Of a DNA stretch of 64,000 nt, positions 30,001-40,900 are shown piece after piece. A model generated the notes under the pieces. It searched no databases. It was not told the DNA's origin and saw only the letters and a list, made by a program, of their open reading frames with translations. Each line of letters begins with the position of its first letter. The stretch's first letter is position 1. This DNA comes from Acipenser ruthenus (taxonomy: Eukaryota > Chordata > Actinopteri > Acipenseriformes > Acipenseridae). Location of the stretch: contig NC_081198.1 in NCBI RefSeq assembly GCF_902713425.1, forward strand, positions 20,629,188 to 20,693,187. Reading direction: 5' to 3'. Both the position numbers and the translations under genes were made by a program.

Positions 30001-30706
30001 TCCCTCGTTTTCTGGAAGAAGAAGCGAGTACACTTTTCGTCTTCCTCCATTTTTTGCACTTTTGCATTGTGCATGACCTTTCGTTGTTCCTCCCTACAAA
30101 GCACTGAAAGATCTAGCTTGGTCTGGGCTATCTCGTCGCTTACAGGGAACCCCCGAAGCTGAAGCAGGCTCAGACGCTGGAGGGCAGCATTCAGGTGTTT
30201 ATATTTGGCCCTCCTTTCTTTTGCTTTCCTCTTGCCTGCTGCTATGAAATAACCCTTAGTTCTGATTTTGACCATCTCCCACCACTCTATAGGGGAGTTG
30301 AATAGGTCACGCAAAGTGGTCCACTCAACAAGCCTGCTCTTATAGGCTGCAGCTATGGAGGGGTCATCGAGTAAGGAGGTGTTTAATTTCCAGACCCCTG
30401 ACCCCATCTGGGAGGTCTGAGGGATCTGCAATGTTACCTGCAGGAGCCTATGGTCAGAGAAGAAGACGGCCTGGGTGTCTACTGCCGTCTTCGTAAGGGA
30501 GCTGGTATGCAGGACGAGATCTATACGGGAGAAGGAGGTCCCAGATGAGCTCACCCAGGTAAAGGGAGGCACCAGGTCCTTACCTGCATCACACAGGGAG
30601 AAATCAAATATTACGGAGGACAAAACTCTACTAGAGCGGTCGTTGCGTGGCCTGCTCCGGTCTACGTCCCTCAGAGCACAATTGAAGTCACCTGACACGA
30701 TGACGG
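27057..30706 (-). mobile_element. Family A LINE, copy A3, 5'-truncated
   Basis: Holds the 3'UTR and most of ORF2, cut in the endonuclease domain just before SGDFN. A 12-bp duplication of U2 nt 55-66 flanks it, as expected for target-primed insertion. Its breakpoint and several amino-acid variants are shared with A6. Confidence 0.93.
27711..30706 (-). pseudogene. ORF2 of A3, N-terminal truncation
   Basis: About 998 codons open to the stop at 27711. Lacks roughly the first 150 residues of the APE domain, including the Asn, Glu and Tyr motifs. Reverse transcriptase motifs and YMDD are kept. Distinctive changes: VIFDFSLCD, VKIRTKGYF, KHLNAALQ, DIWTLGKDK. It cannot code a working endonuclease. 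Confidence 0.92.
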
Positions 30707-30773
30707 GTATCAGATATTAAACTGATAAGAACAGATACTACACTTGATCTTAGCCAAAAGGCCGAGAAGCGAT
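30707..30773 (-). pseudogene. RNU2: U2 snRNA head (nt 1-67) upstream of A3
   Basis: Normal U2 sequence from the 5' end through stem-loop IIa, joined to A3 with a 3-bp overlap (gta) that could belong to either side. Confidence 0.93.
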
Positions 30774-31352
30774 GGCGACTTGGCCCTTGCCCCGGGCCCC
30801 CCAGCCCGGACGGCACAGGGGGATTCAAAGGTGGGTGCAAAATTCCAAGCACAAGCAGATCCCCAAAAAACGGGCTGCTGCTTCCAGAGGGGAAATGTGC
30901 AATTTAAGCAGGAGAAAACAAAACAAAGCAAAAACACACACATAACACCAAAAACAAAACATAAACTGGCGGAGTGCATCTTACAAATAGTCATGCCAAG
31001 CTGCTATGCTGTGCAAGGTGCCTTGGGTAACTACAACTGTGCCTCGCTGGCTGGCTGGCTTGCTAAGAAGGTCCTGGCATAGGGACATGTTCCACCACAC
31101 TTGTCTGGTTAGCTGCATGCTCCCAGGAAACAAACTGCTGCTTTCTACATCATCACCACATGTGAATAAAAGAAAGAAAGAAAGCAAGAAAGAAAGAGAA
31201 AGAAAGAGAGAAAGAAAGAAAGAGAGAAAGAAAAAAAAAGAAGTAAAACGGCGGGAAAACTTGCATCAACACTGGCACTCTCCCTCCAGCAGGGGTAGAC
31301 AAAATGCTCACAGGAGAGATCCAGATCTGACTTTGACCAACGTTAGAGAAAG
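30774..31352 (-). repeat. U2 array spacer 8
   Basis: GA tract 31168-31242. A few private base changes (ccccgggcc, gatccccaa). Promoter otherwise normal. Confidence 0.92.
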
Positions 31353-31500
31353 GTGTGCACCGTTCCCGGAGGTACTGCAAGACGGCCGATGCGTGGAGTG
31401 GACGGAGCAAGCCCCTGTTCCATCTCCCGATTCCAAAAATCAATTTAATATATGGTCCCCTGATAGGGGACGTATCAGATATTAAACTGATAAGAACAGA
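31353..31500 (-). pseudogene. RNU2: U2 snRNA 3' fragment next to K3
   Basis: Nt 39 to the 3' end, with a small deletion in stem-loop IV (gcaagacggccg for gcaataccgggccg). Joins K3 poly(A). Confidence 0.92.
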
Positions 31501-31587
31501 TTTTTTTTTTTTTTTTTTTTATTAGAAAAATTCCACAAATTTATTATACAAACAATTTTCCAAATATATAGTCACATACATCAATAA

Positions 31588-34500
31588 TTACAATATAAAC
31601 AAACCCTTCCACCTTTCTATTGCTGAATTATACCCCCATTTCAACACATCCCTTTTAACTCTACCCCTTATGTCACTACACACTCTTTCAATTATTACCT
31701 CCCCTTTTATCTCTATGTTATTTTTAATCAGTTTATTTCTACATTCCCATAATTCAAACTTAATTAAACTGAGAATTAACCATAACAGCCATTGTTGTTT
31801 TGTTTTTGTGGCACTCTTTACAAACCCTTTCAATATTACATCGTATGACAGCTTTGTTCCTGGTACCACCTTGTCTATGATCACTCTAGTTTTATTCCAT
31901 ACTGTTGCTGCAAATGGACATTCCCAAAACACATGTTCCTGTGTTTCTTCCACAAAACATGTTCCCCTAGGACAAAAAGCATTTCTGGTCAGTTTATGTC
32001 TGAATAACACCTCCCTTACAGCCATCCTTTTATGAAGCATCATCCAATTTAAATCTTTTAGGTTATTATCTAGCCCCTTTGGCTGAATATTTCCCCAAGT
32101 CTCAGGGGCCACTGAACTGTATTCATTATTATAAAATACTTTCACCGATTCTTTATACAGTTCTTTATGCTCTGTGCAGATCTCTACCTCTTTACAGACT
32201 GGATTCTGCTTCAGCCACTTCACCGCATGTTGATAATGTCCTGGTAATTGCTCCGCTCTTGGTCCCATGTTATTTATTTTAACAAAATGTCTCATTGTAA
32301 ATGAAAACCATAATCTAACAAAAAACTGAAAATTATGTTTAAATTCACCCTGCAAAGCTTTACATAAATTTGCCACAAATAAACAATCTAATTTCACAGG
32401 AATGTGAGGAACATCCCTCCCTCCTTTCTCCACAGCCTTATACATCTCCCCTCTCTTGATGTACTCATATTTCCCTCCCCACATAAACTCAAAAATCATA
32501 CGAATAACACTTCTCCTATATCTTGGAGGCAACGGATATACATACGCCAGGTACAACAGAGAAGGTAACACGTCTGTTTTTAGAACCAACACCTTCCCCA
32601 TATAGGTCAGTTTCCTTGCTTTCCACATATTTAACTTTTTATTCATTTTAACAATTTTGTCTGCCCAATTCTTTAAATCACTACCCCTTTGATAGAAATT
32701 AACCCCTAATATTTTAATCCCATCTGAAACTATGTTCAACCCCAAAGGTGTTTCCTTCCTGTTTTCCCAAGCTCCCAAGAACATGACATTTGTTTTACTC
32801 AAGTTTAACTTTGAACCCGATGCTAAAGAAAACAAGTCCATTAACTGAAATGCTCTCCTTATATCATTATCAGACTCTAAATATAAACTTGTGTCATCTG
32901 CATACTGTGCAATTTTTAATTCCACACCCCCACTCCCTGGAATAATTAACCCCTTCACCCCCTTATCTGCCCTCAGTGCTGCAGCGTAAGGTTCCATGAA
33001 CAATACATAAAGTAAGGGGGATAGCGGACACCCCTGTCTCACCCCCGACCTTTGTTTAATTAGCTTCCCCAAGTGCCCATTCACATTGACTCTACTCACT
33101 ACATCTTTATACATTATTCCTAACCATTTGATTAAATGACACCCAAAACCTAACCTCTCCAAAATTCTAAATAAAAACTGGTGGTTGACCCTATCAAATG
33201 CCTTTTCTTGATCAAGGCTCACTAAAATTAATGGAATATTCCTGTCCTGTACCCACCAAATTACATCTCTAGTCAATTGCAAATTCCATTGCGCTGATCT
33301 TCCCACTACCCCACATGTCTGGTCTTTATGTACAATGAAACCCATCACCCCCCTTAACCTATTAGTTACTGTCTTTGCTAAAATTTTATAATCCACATTT
33401 AATAAGGTCACAGGCCTCCAGTTTTTCAAATCCTTAATGTCCCCCTTTTTATATAATAAAGAAATAATCCCTTCCTTCATTGATTTTAACAATTCTCCTC
33501 TGTCAAACACTTCCTTTATTACCTCTTTAAACACTGGACCAATAATGTCCCAGAAAGCCCAATAAAACTCCCTTGGCAGTCCATCTGACCCCGGCACTTT
33601 ATTGTTTTTCATCTCATTTACAGCTGCTGTTAACTCGCTCAACTCAATAACCTTCTCCAATTCAATTTTACTCTCTTCTGGCACTCTAGATCCCAAATTA
33701 TTTAAAAATGTATCTCCTGCTTTATCATCTATTTTCCTTTCTGAAAACAACTCCTCATAAAAATAACTTGCACTATCTACCATAGACTCATTATCCGATA
33801 CCTCCCTTCCATCTTTATCTCTTAATCCCTCAATCATTCTTTTCTTTTGTTTCTCCCTCATAGGCTTGAAAAACTGATGACAACATTTTTCATTAGTCTC
33901 ATAAAAGACTAGTTGGCTTCTAAACATGAATTTAGCAGCTCTGTTACTATAAATCGCCTTTAACCTCTCCTTACACAAACTATACTGCTCCCAATCCATA
34001 TTCCCACCATTATTATCCTTCACCCGCATCTCCTCCAACCTCTTTTGTAAACCCAATATATCTTTCCTTTCCTCAAATGCTTTTGATTTACAATATCCCT
34101 GCGCAAACACCTTAACTTTTCGCTTCACATCCTCCCACCAATCAATCCAGGATTTGTAATAAGGTTTCAATTCCACCCACTCATTAAAATATAAAATAAA
34201 TTGTTCCCTAAACTTTTTCTCTTCTAAAATTTTGCAATTCAATTTGCAATACCCGACACCAAATACTGGCCCGTCTAATATTACCCCTAAAGAAATCATA
34301 TCATGATCTGAAAACCAAACAGGCAAAACAGAAAAATGTTCTAAAGTCAAATCATTGGTCACAAAGAAATAATCAATTCTACTCTTTGCACCCCTAGAAT
34401 TTCTCCAGGTAAATCCTGGCTTTCCTTTATTTAACTTTTTAAAAGAATCTATTAAATTAAAATTAGACAAAATCAACCGTAAATCCTTGCAACTAAAATC

Positions 34501-34959
34501 TTCTGATTGAACTGCATCTAAACAGACATTAAAGTCTCCCCCCACTATTACATGCCTATTTGTCATTAATACATCCCCCAAACCCCAAAATAATTCTTTT
34601 CGCTCTTTCCTTGTTGGAGGAGCATATACATTAATTAATCTTAACTTTTGTCCCCTCCCATCCACATCTGCTACTAGTACCCTCCCTGGCACCATAGAAA
34701 AAGAATCCTTCACTTCTAACCCTCTATCCTTAAACAAAATCCCCACCCCTGATGAGTGCACACCCCCCACACTCCATCTCGATTCCCCCTGATCCCATTC
34801 CCTTGAAAACCCCTTTATGTCCCCTTCATCTTTTAAATGTACTTCTTGCAAAAAACAAACTGAAAACTTAATATACTTGAAAGAATTTAACACAGATGCT
34901 CTTTTCTGATTATTCCTCAAGCCCCTAACATTAACTGAAATTAAATTAATTGAAGCCAT
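31588..34959 (-). CDS. ORF2 of K3: APE endonuclease and reverse transcriptase (1123 aa)
   Basis: Start MASINLISVNVRGLR, 34 nt after the ORF1 stop. APE domain at about 1-225: N10, E39 (FLQEVHL), Y112 (INVYAPP), D142/N144 (GGDFN), D218-H219 (FSDHD). Reverse transcriptase at about 495-780: LKNWRPVTLL, catalytic D583 in SLDQEKAFDRV, SGVRQGCPLSPLLY, YADD at 686-689. C-terminal CCHC: C996, C1001, H1009, C1014. Open throughout with all expected catalytic residues, the only K-type ORF2 that is. The enzyme would cut inside U2 and copy its own RNA there. Confidence 0.95.
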   Translation of the reverse strand: MASINLISVNVRGLRNNQKRASVLNSFKYIKFSVCFLQEVHLKDEGDIKGFSREWDQGESRWSVGGVHSSGVGILFKDRGLEVKDSFSMVPGRVLVADVDGRGQKLRLINVYAPPTRKERKELFWGLGDVLMTNRHVIVGGDFNVCLDAVQSEDFSCKDLRLILSNFNLIDSFKKLNKGKPGFTWRNSRGAKSRIDYFFVTNDLTLEHFSVLPVWFSDHDMISLGVILDGPVFGVGYCKLNCKILEEKKFREQFILYFNEWVELKPYYKSWIDWWEDVKRKVKVFAQGYCKSKAFEERKDILGLQKRLEEMRVKDNNGGNMDWEQYSLCKERLKAIYSNRAAKFMFRSQLVFYETNEKCCHQFFKPMREKQKKRMIEGLRDKDGREVSDNESMVDSASYFYEELFSERKIDDKAGDTFLNNLGSRVPEESKIELEKVIELSELTAAVNEMKNNKVPGSDGLPREFYWAFWDIIGPVFKEVIKEVFDRGELLKSMKEGIISLLYKKGDIKDLKNWRPVTLLNVDYKILAKTVTNRLRGVMGFIVHKDQTCGVVGRSAQWNLQLTRDVIWWVQDRNIPLILVSLDQEKAFDRVNHQFLFRILERLGFGCHLIKWLGIMYKDVVSRVNVNGHLGKLIKQRSGVRQGCPLSPLLYVLFMEPYAAALRADKGVKGLIIPGSGGVELKIAQYADDTSLYLESDNDIRRAFQLMDLFSLASGSKLNLSKTNVMFLGAWENRKETPLGLNIVSDGIKILGVNFYQRGSDLKNWADKIVKMNKKLNMWKARKLTYMGKVLVLKTDVLPSLLYLAYVYPLPPRYRRSVIRMIFEFMWGGKYEYIKRGEMYKAVEKGGRDVPHIPVKLDCLFVANLCKALQGEFKHNFQFFVRLWFSFTMRHFVKINNMGPRAEQLPGHYQHAVKWLKQNPVCKEVEICTEHKELYKESVKVFYNNEYSSVAPETWGNIQPKGLDNNLKDLNWMMLHKRMAVREVLFRHKLTRNAFCPRGTCFVEETQEHVFWECPFAATVWNKTRVIIDKVVPGTKLSYDVILKGFVKSATKTKQQWLLWLILSLIKFELWECRNKLIKNNIEIKGEVIIERVCSDIRGRVKRDVLKWGYNSAIERWKGLFIL

Positions 34960-34993
34960 TTATAATTTATATTATTAAAAATAAACCCTTTAT

Positions 34994-36422
34994 TTAAGCT
35001 TGGCTTGTAGGTCCTACTCCTTCCTCTTGTATTGCAGGTAAAATAGGTACAGCCAATGTAGTCTCATTAAATTGTTGGAGTTGAGCATTGTCCAGAAATT
35101 CCTCAACATTAAAATCACTGCTTTGTAATCCTAAATCCGACCGACATGGGCTCGCTGGTGACAACAAAAAGCTTCTCAGTTCAGAACCTAACTCAGTCCC
35201 ACTCTCTGTTGATTTACTCCTCAGTTCTGTATCTGAATCTGGCAGATTATGTAAGCCATCAAACCTGTTTCCATGCTCTATCCCCTCCCCTTCCTTTGCT
35301 TTCTTCCCTTTTGCTAGCTTTTGTTCAGCTGCCTTCCTCTCATTCCCAGAATCTTTTTTCCTTTTCCCACTTTTCTTGTCCACATCCATCCAGCCCTCCT
35401 TCCTTGCTTGTTTCTTGGTTCAGCTCCATCTTTTCCTCTAGCATTTCCCTACTCGCCTCAATCTCCTCCCGCTCAGCCTCTTGAACAGTTTGCCGAGCTT
35501 CCTCTTGGCCAGGCACTCTGCTTAACTCTGACTGAACCCCACTGCCACTTGAAATCACCTTATCCACAGCCACATTTTCCTCCTGTGCTTCGCTTACATC
35601 AGCGGGACCACCCCTTAGCTCTCCCCCATCTTGCTGCTCATTTTCTGGTTCCTTTTCTTGGTCCTCTCTAATCACCTCTGCAAAGGACCTTTTCTTCTGT
35701 GGGCATTGTCTAAAGAGATGCTCATCAGATCCACAAATATTACATTTTTTAACAAACGGACAGTCCTTTGTTTCATGTCCCAACTCCTCGCAGTTCCTAC
35801 AATGAATTTGATTACAATGCATTTCTGTGTGACCAAAGGACATGCATTTTCGGCAGTATAGCGGTTGGCCAGAATAAAACAAGTAGCCTCTGTTGGGCCC
35901 AATAGAAAAGTTTGCCGGAGGGTGCCTATACCCATCGAAACCCTTGGCGTCTTGCCTTAATAGCACTTTGAATTGTCTCTTGCCATTCCAGATTCCCAAT
36001 AAATCTCTCTGATAAACTGCACTCACTAGTACATCACAGTATTTCCCCAGAAAAGATTAAATATCCCAGTCAGATGCATAAGGATTAAACATGTGGACTG
36101 TTATAACTCTGAAATTGCGATTCCATAATGATTCAGCAGCATAATCCTTCACAGGAGCTTTCATTGAGTACACTTTGTATCTATCCCAAAATGTCATAAA
36201 AAGATCTTCAGAGTGAAAAGTAACATCTACGAACCTTGCCGCTGAATTCATCTGGATACAAAAGAAATCCATAGCTTCGAATCCAAGGCTCGCCATCAAA
36301 ATCTTCTCCACAAATTCAATTCTTCCTGGGAAATCCACTCCCATATCTCCTCTCCATCTCAAACGAACTGTGTTCCGTAGTCCAGCCCTCGAAGCCGACC
36401 GAATAGCAGATGTCTTGTCCAT
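34994..36422 (-). pseudogene. ORF1 of K3, one stop and one frameshift
   Basis: Start ATG at 36422 (MDKTSAIRSASRAGLRNTVR). An in-frame TAA near 36058 follows NPYASDWDI; the frame then continues in register with VYQRDLLGIWNGKRQFKVLL. Knuckles: CRKCMSFGHTEMHC, CRNCEELGHETKDC, CNICGSDEHLFRQC, all with the expected residues. A frame change near 35390 leads into a basic segment (KKSGKRKKDSGNERKAAEQK) and the C-terminus ending at 34994. With a dead ORF1 this copy would need help in trans. Confidence 0.88.
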
Positions 36423-36478
36423 CCTCTCCTCCTCGTATCACTCTCTCGTATCACTCTCTGCGGTCATGCCACATGAAA

Positions 36479-36508
36479 ACGATCTGAGCCAAGAGGCCGA
36501 GAAGCAAT
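36479..36508 (-). pseudogene. RNU2: Divergent U2 head upstream of K3
   Basis: Recognisable U2 nt 1-28 with ATTGCTT at the start, loop I UCUU and GGCTCAG. The last bases before the K3 end (gttttcat in the U2 sense) do not match U2. Confidence 0.82.
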
Positions 36509-37094
36509 GGCGACTTGGCCCTTGCCCGGGGCCCCCCAGCCCGGACGGCACAGGGGGATTCAAAGGTGGGTGCAAAATTCCAAGCACAAGCAGACCCCCA
36601 AAAAACGGGCTGCTGCTTCCAGAGGGGAAATGTGCAATTTAAGCAGGAGAAAACAAAGCAAAAACACACACATAACACCAAAAACAAAACATAAACTGGC
36701 GGAGTGCGTCTTACAAACAGTCATGCCAAGCTGCTATGCTGTGCAAGGTGCCTTGGGTAACTACAACTGTGCCTCGCTGGCTGGCTGGCTTGCTAAGAAG
36801 GTCCTGGCATAGGGACATGTTCCACCACACTTGTCTGGTTAGCTGCATGCTCCCAGGAAACAAACTGCTGCTGTCTACATCATCACCACATGTGAATAAA
36901 AGAAAGAAAGCAAGAAAGAAAGAGAAAGAAAGAGAGAAAGAAAGAAAGAGAGAAAGAAAGAAAGAGAGAAAGAAAAAAAAAGAAGTAAAACGGCGGGAAA
37001 ACTTGCATCAACACTGGCACTCTCCCTCCAGCAGGGGTAGACAAAATGCTCACAGGAGAGATCCAGATCTGACTTTGACCAACGTTAGAGAAAG
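36509..37094 (-). repeat. U2 array spacer 9
   Basis: GA tract 36898-36984. Lacks one AAAACA unit near 36650. Promoter normal. Confidence 0.92.
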
Positions 37095-37268
37095 GTGCGC
37101 ACCGTTCCCGGAGGTACTGCAATACCGGGCCGATGCGTGGAGTGGACGGAGCAAGCCCCTGTTCCATCTCCCGATTCCAAAAATCAATTTAATATATGGT
37201 CCCCTGATAGGGGACGTATCAGATATTAAACTGATAAGAACAGATACTACACTTGATCTTAGCCAAAA
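37095..37268 (-). pseudogene. RNU2: U2 snRNA fragment lacking nt 1-14, next to A4
   Basis: U2 from about nt 15 to the 3' end, joined to the A4 3' end at tagccaaaa. The first 14 nt and the promoter are gone. One change near the 3' end (gtgcgcacc). Confidence 0.92.
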
Positions 37269-37920
37269 TACTCTTTTATTGAGATTTTACATTTTTTTAC
37301 ATTTACACCCATTCGTTTTTTTCATTCATTTTACATTTCTTTTAAAGATGACATTCATGCATACAGACATACATTTTGTTTTAAAAGCATTTAAAACACA
37401 TTTAAAAACACCAAGACAATTGTGCTTTGTACATGGTTAAAACAGACACAGATTAAAATCAACATGAAAAAAACCTGTGCTGCTTTAAAAGTAACTGGAA
37501 AAAAAGAACCATCTATAAAAAAACAGTGCTTGTGAGGGCCGGGGAGTGCTCTCTAAAAAGGTTCAAAAGTGAACATAAAACTATATTACTAAAACAGGGA
37601 CAGGGGAAAAGGGACAGTGTGTAAAACAGTGCGTTAAAATTCTAAAATTTTAAAACACTTAAAATGTAACTTTTAATAGTTGACGTTAAAAATCTTTTAG
37701 ATACATAAAACAAAACAAAACAAAATCAAATAAAACATTCAAAATAAATCAAATTAAAATCCATAAAACTGAAACAAAGAGACTACATAAAACCAGGGCA
37801 CCGTTCAAAAAACGGTCATGCCAGCTAAAAAGGGCGGAATGCTGGCATGACAAAATAAATAAAGGCTTAACGGTGCCCCGTAGTCCCGCTCCTAGGAGCT
37901 AGCGGTTCCAGTTTTTCCCC

Positions 37921-40900
37921 TCATTCCATCTTCACGTCCTGAAGTCCGGCGATCCTCCACTCCGCGCAGGCCTTGTCCTTCCCGAGGGTCCGGATGTCCA
38001 GAATTACAAAGTCCTTGATAAGAGTTTGTGCCCTTCTGGTCGTGGTGATAGTGTCTAGCTCCTGCTTGTGATAGACACAGACGTTACGGCCTTCCCACAG
38101 GATCTGCTTGACAACATTGATGACACGCCAAATGCACTTAGCTGTGCTGGTAGTGATTCCTCCCGCAGGCCCATAGAGCACAGTCTCAGCGGACATCTTG
38201 GCCGTGTCAGCAAACCTGTTTAGGAAGACAGAGACAGAGACCCAGACACTGCCAGCCACATCACACTCCCAGAAGATATGGGCTGGTGTTTCTCTCTTGC
38301 GGCACTTTGCATAGGGGCATGTTTCTACTTGGGCTAGTCCCCTCCTGAACATGAACGCTCGAGTGGGGAGTGCACTGTGGACGGTGTTCCATGCTATATC
38401 CTTCTGGACATTACTGAGGCAGCTGTGAGTCACATTCTCCCAGATTTTTTGGCTTTGGGTGAGGGAGAAAGTAGCTACTTTTTCAATTTCCTGGGAACCG
38501 GCAAGATATTTAGTTACAGCCTTGTATTCCCAGGAGGCCAGTTTTGCTTTATCTAAGCCCAATTTATATATTGTGTCCCTTAAGGTTCTATAATACAATG
38601 GGGGGTCCCAGGAGTACGGCACGGTGTTATCAATAGTGCAGAGGCCCAAGGCCCTGAGACAGGTGGCAAAATAGAAACGATTCATGTAACATACCTTCCT
38701 GTCCAGGGCCTGGATGTTCTTGATAGTTTGCGTGAGCCCCTGCACTCGGGTGAGCTGCACAACGTCCGGGACCCCCTTACCTCCCTTCTTGTCGGCTTTA
38801 CTCAGGGTGGCTCGCTTTACCCTCTCCATCTTGCTGCCCCAGAAAAAGCGGTGGATAATGCAGTCCACCACTTTTTTGGTGGTCCTGTCTGGGGGAAAGA
38901 TTTTTCCTACATAAGAGAGGATGGGGAACAGTATAGACTTGGTTATTAATACTCTACCCGTCATTGTTAAGGATCTTGTGCTCCATCCGCCAATCTTTTT
39001 ACGGACCTGGTTAATGGCCGCCGTCCAGCTCTGGGCCCCAGAGCTATTGTTCTCGAAAATGAGGCCCAGAATCTTGATTTTGTCCTTTTTGACAGGGTAC
39101 ATGTCCGACAGTTCCCTATCTACCTGCCAATTTTTAGACACGTAGACTTCGCTCTTGGACTTATTAATCACTGCCCCGGTCGCCGTGCAGTACTTCTCAA
39201 GGATATTACTAATCCGAGGTACCGACGATGTGTTGGTGCAAATGAGTGACACATAGTCCATATATGCTGTTGTTTTGACCTGGACCCCGTTGGATCCAGG
39301 CAGCTGGAAACCAGTTATATTGGTATCCCTACGAATTGCCTGCAGGAGGGGTTCAATGCACACGACATATAGCAGTGGGGATAGTGGGCAACCCTGTCTG
39401 ACCCCTGACTGGATAGAGATTTTACCAGTCAGGTGCCTGTTCACCAAGACTCGGGTACTAATATTTGTATAGATGGTTTTAACCCACCCCCTAAGTCCAG
39501 GAGCGAATTTCATCTGGTCCATCACTTTGTACATATATTCATGGCTTACCCTATCGAACGCCTTCTCCTGGTCAAGGTTGAACAGGCAGAGGGGATGGTT
39601 CCGTTCTCTAGAATAAGCCAGAATGTCCCTTGTTAACATTAAAATATCCGTGATGGACCTCCCTGGGACGCCACAAGCCTGGTCGGGGCCAATGACCAAA
39701 GGGAGGTGTACTTGTAGCCGGAGCATCAGAGCTTTGGCTAGTATCTTGTAATCCACGCAAAGGAGGCTGATTGGGCGCCAATTCCGTAGATCTTTAACTT
39801 CCCCTTTCTTATGAAGGAGAGTAATTACACTCTCCCGCATAGAAGGGCCCAACCGCTTCTCCCTGTAGACCGCTCTGTAGACCTCCGCTAAATGGACTTT
39901 TAGCGTGTCCCAAAAAAGATGGTAATACTCACCCGGGATGCCATCTGGACCTGGCGTCTTACCGGTGTTCATGGTCTTAACAGCCTGGGTGAGCTCCTCC
40001 AGTGTGAGTTCTGGGTCCTTCTCCTCCTCCTCCTCGTCCCGCACTGAGTCAGGCTCCAACTGGCTCAGGAACCACTCTATCAGGGTGTCATCTGTAGCTT
40101 TGATGTTATACAAGTCCCTATAGAAGTTCTCTACCACTTTTTTCACTCCCTCACTATCCTCTACTATCCTCCCCCTGCTGTCGAGCATGGAGGACATCAA
40201 GTGCCGCTTCTCCCTCGTTTTCTGGAAGAAGAAGCGAGTACACTTTTCGTCTTCCTCCATTTTTTGCACCTTTGCATTGTGCATGACCTTTCGTTGTTCC
40301 TCCCTACAAAGCACTGAAAGATCTAGCTTGGTCTGGGCTATCTCGTCGCTTACAGGGAACCCCCGAAGCTGAAGCAGGCTCAGACGCTGGAGGGCAGCAT
40401 TCAGGTATTTATATTTGGCCCTCCTTTCTTTTGCTTTCCTCTTGCCTGCTGCTATGAAATAACCCTTAGTTCTCATTTTGACCATCTCCCACCACTCTAT
40501 AGGGGAGTTGAATAGGTCACGCAAAGTGGTCCACTCAACAAGCCTGCTCTTATAGGCTGCAGCTATGGAGGGGTCATCGAGTAAGGAGGTGTTTAATTTC
40601 CAGACCCCTGACCCCATCTGGGAGGTCTGAGGGACCTGCAATGTTACCTGCAGGAGCCTATGGTCAGAGAAGAAGATGGCCTGGGTGTCTACTGCCGTCT
40701 TCGTAAGGGAGCTGGTATGCAGGACGAGATCTATACGGGAGAAGGAGGTCCCAGATGAGCTCACCCAGGTAAAGGGAGGCACCAGGTCCTTACCTGCATC
40801 ACACAGGGAGAAATCAGATATTACGGAGGACACAACTCTACTAGAGCGGTCGTTGCGTGGCCTGCTCCGGTCTACGTCCCTCAGAGCACAATTGAAGTCA

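Larger units (their letters stand above)
31501..36478 (-). mobile_element. Keno-like LINE K3, full length, ORF2 open
   Basis: 5' end at about 36478, 5'UTR 56 nt, poly(A) at 31501-31520. The 3'UTR is only about 65 nt. Same U2 site as K1. Proteins are closest to K1 (SVGGVHSSGVG, GPRAE, CCHC HVFWEC). Confidence 0.92.
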
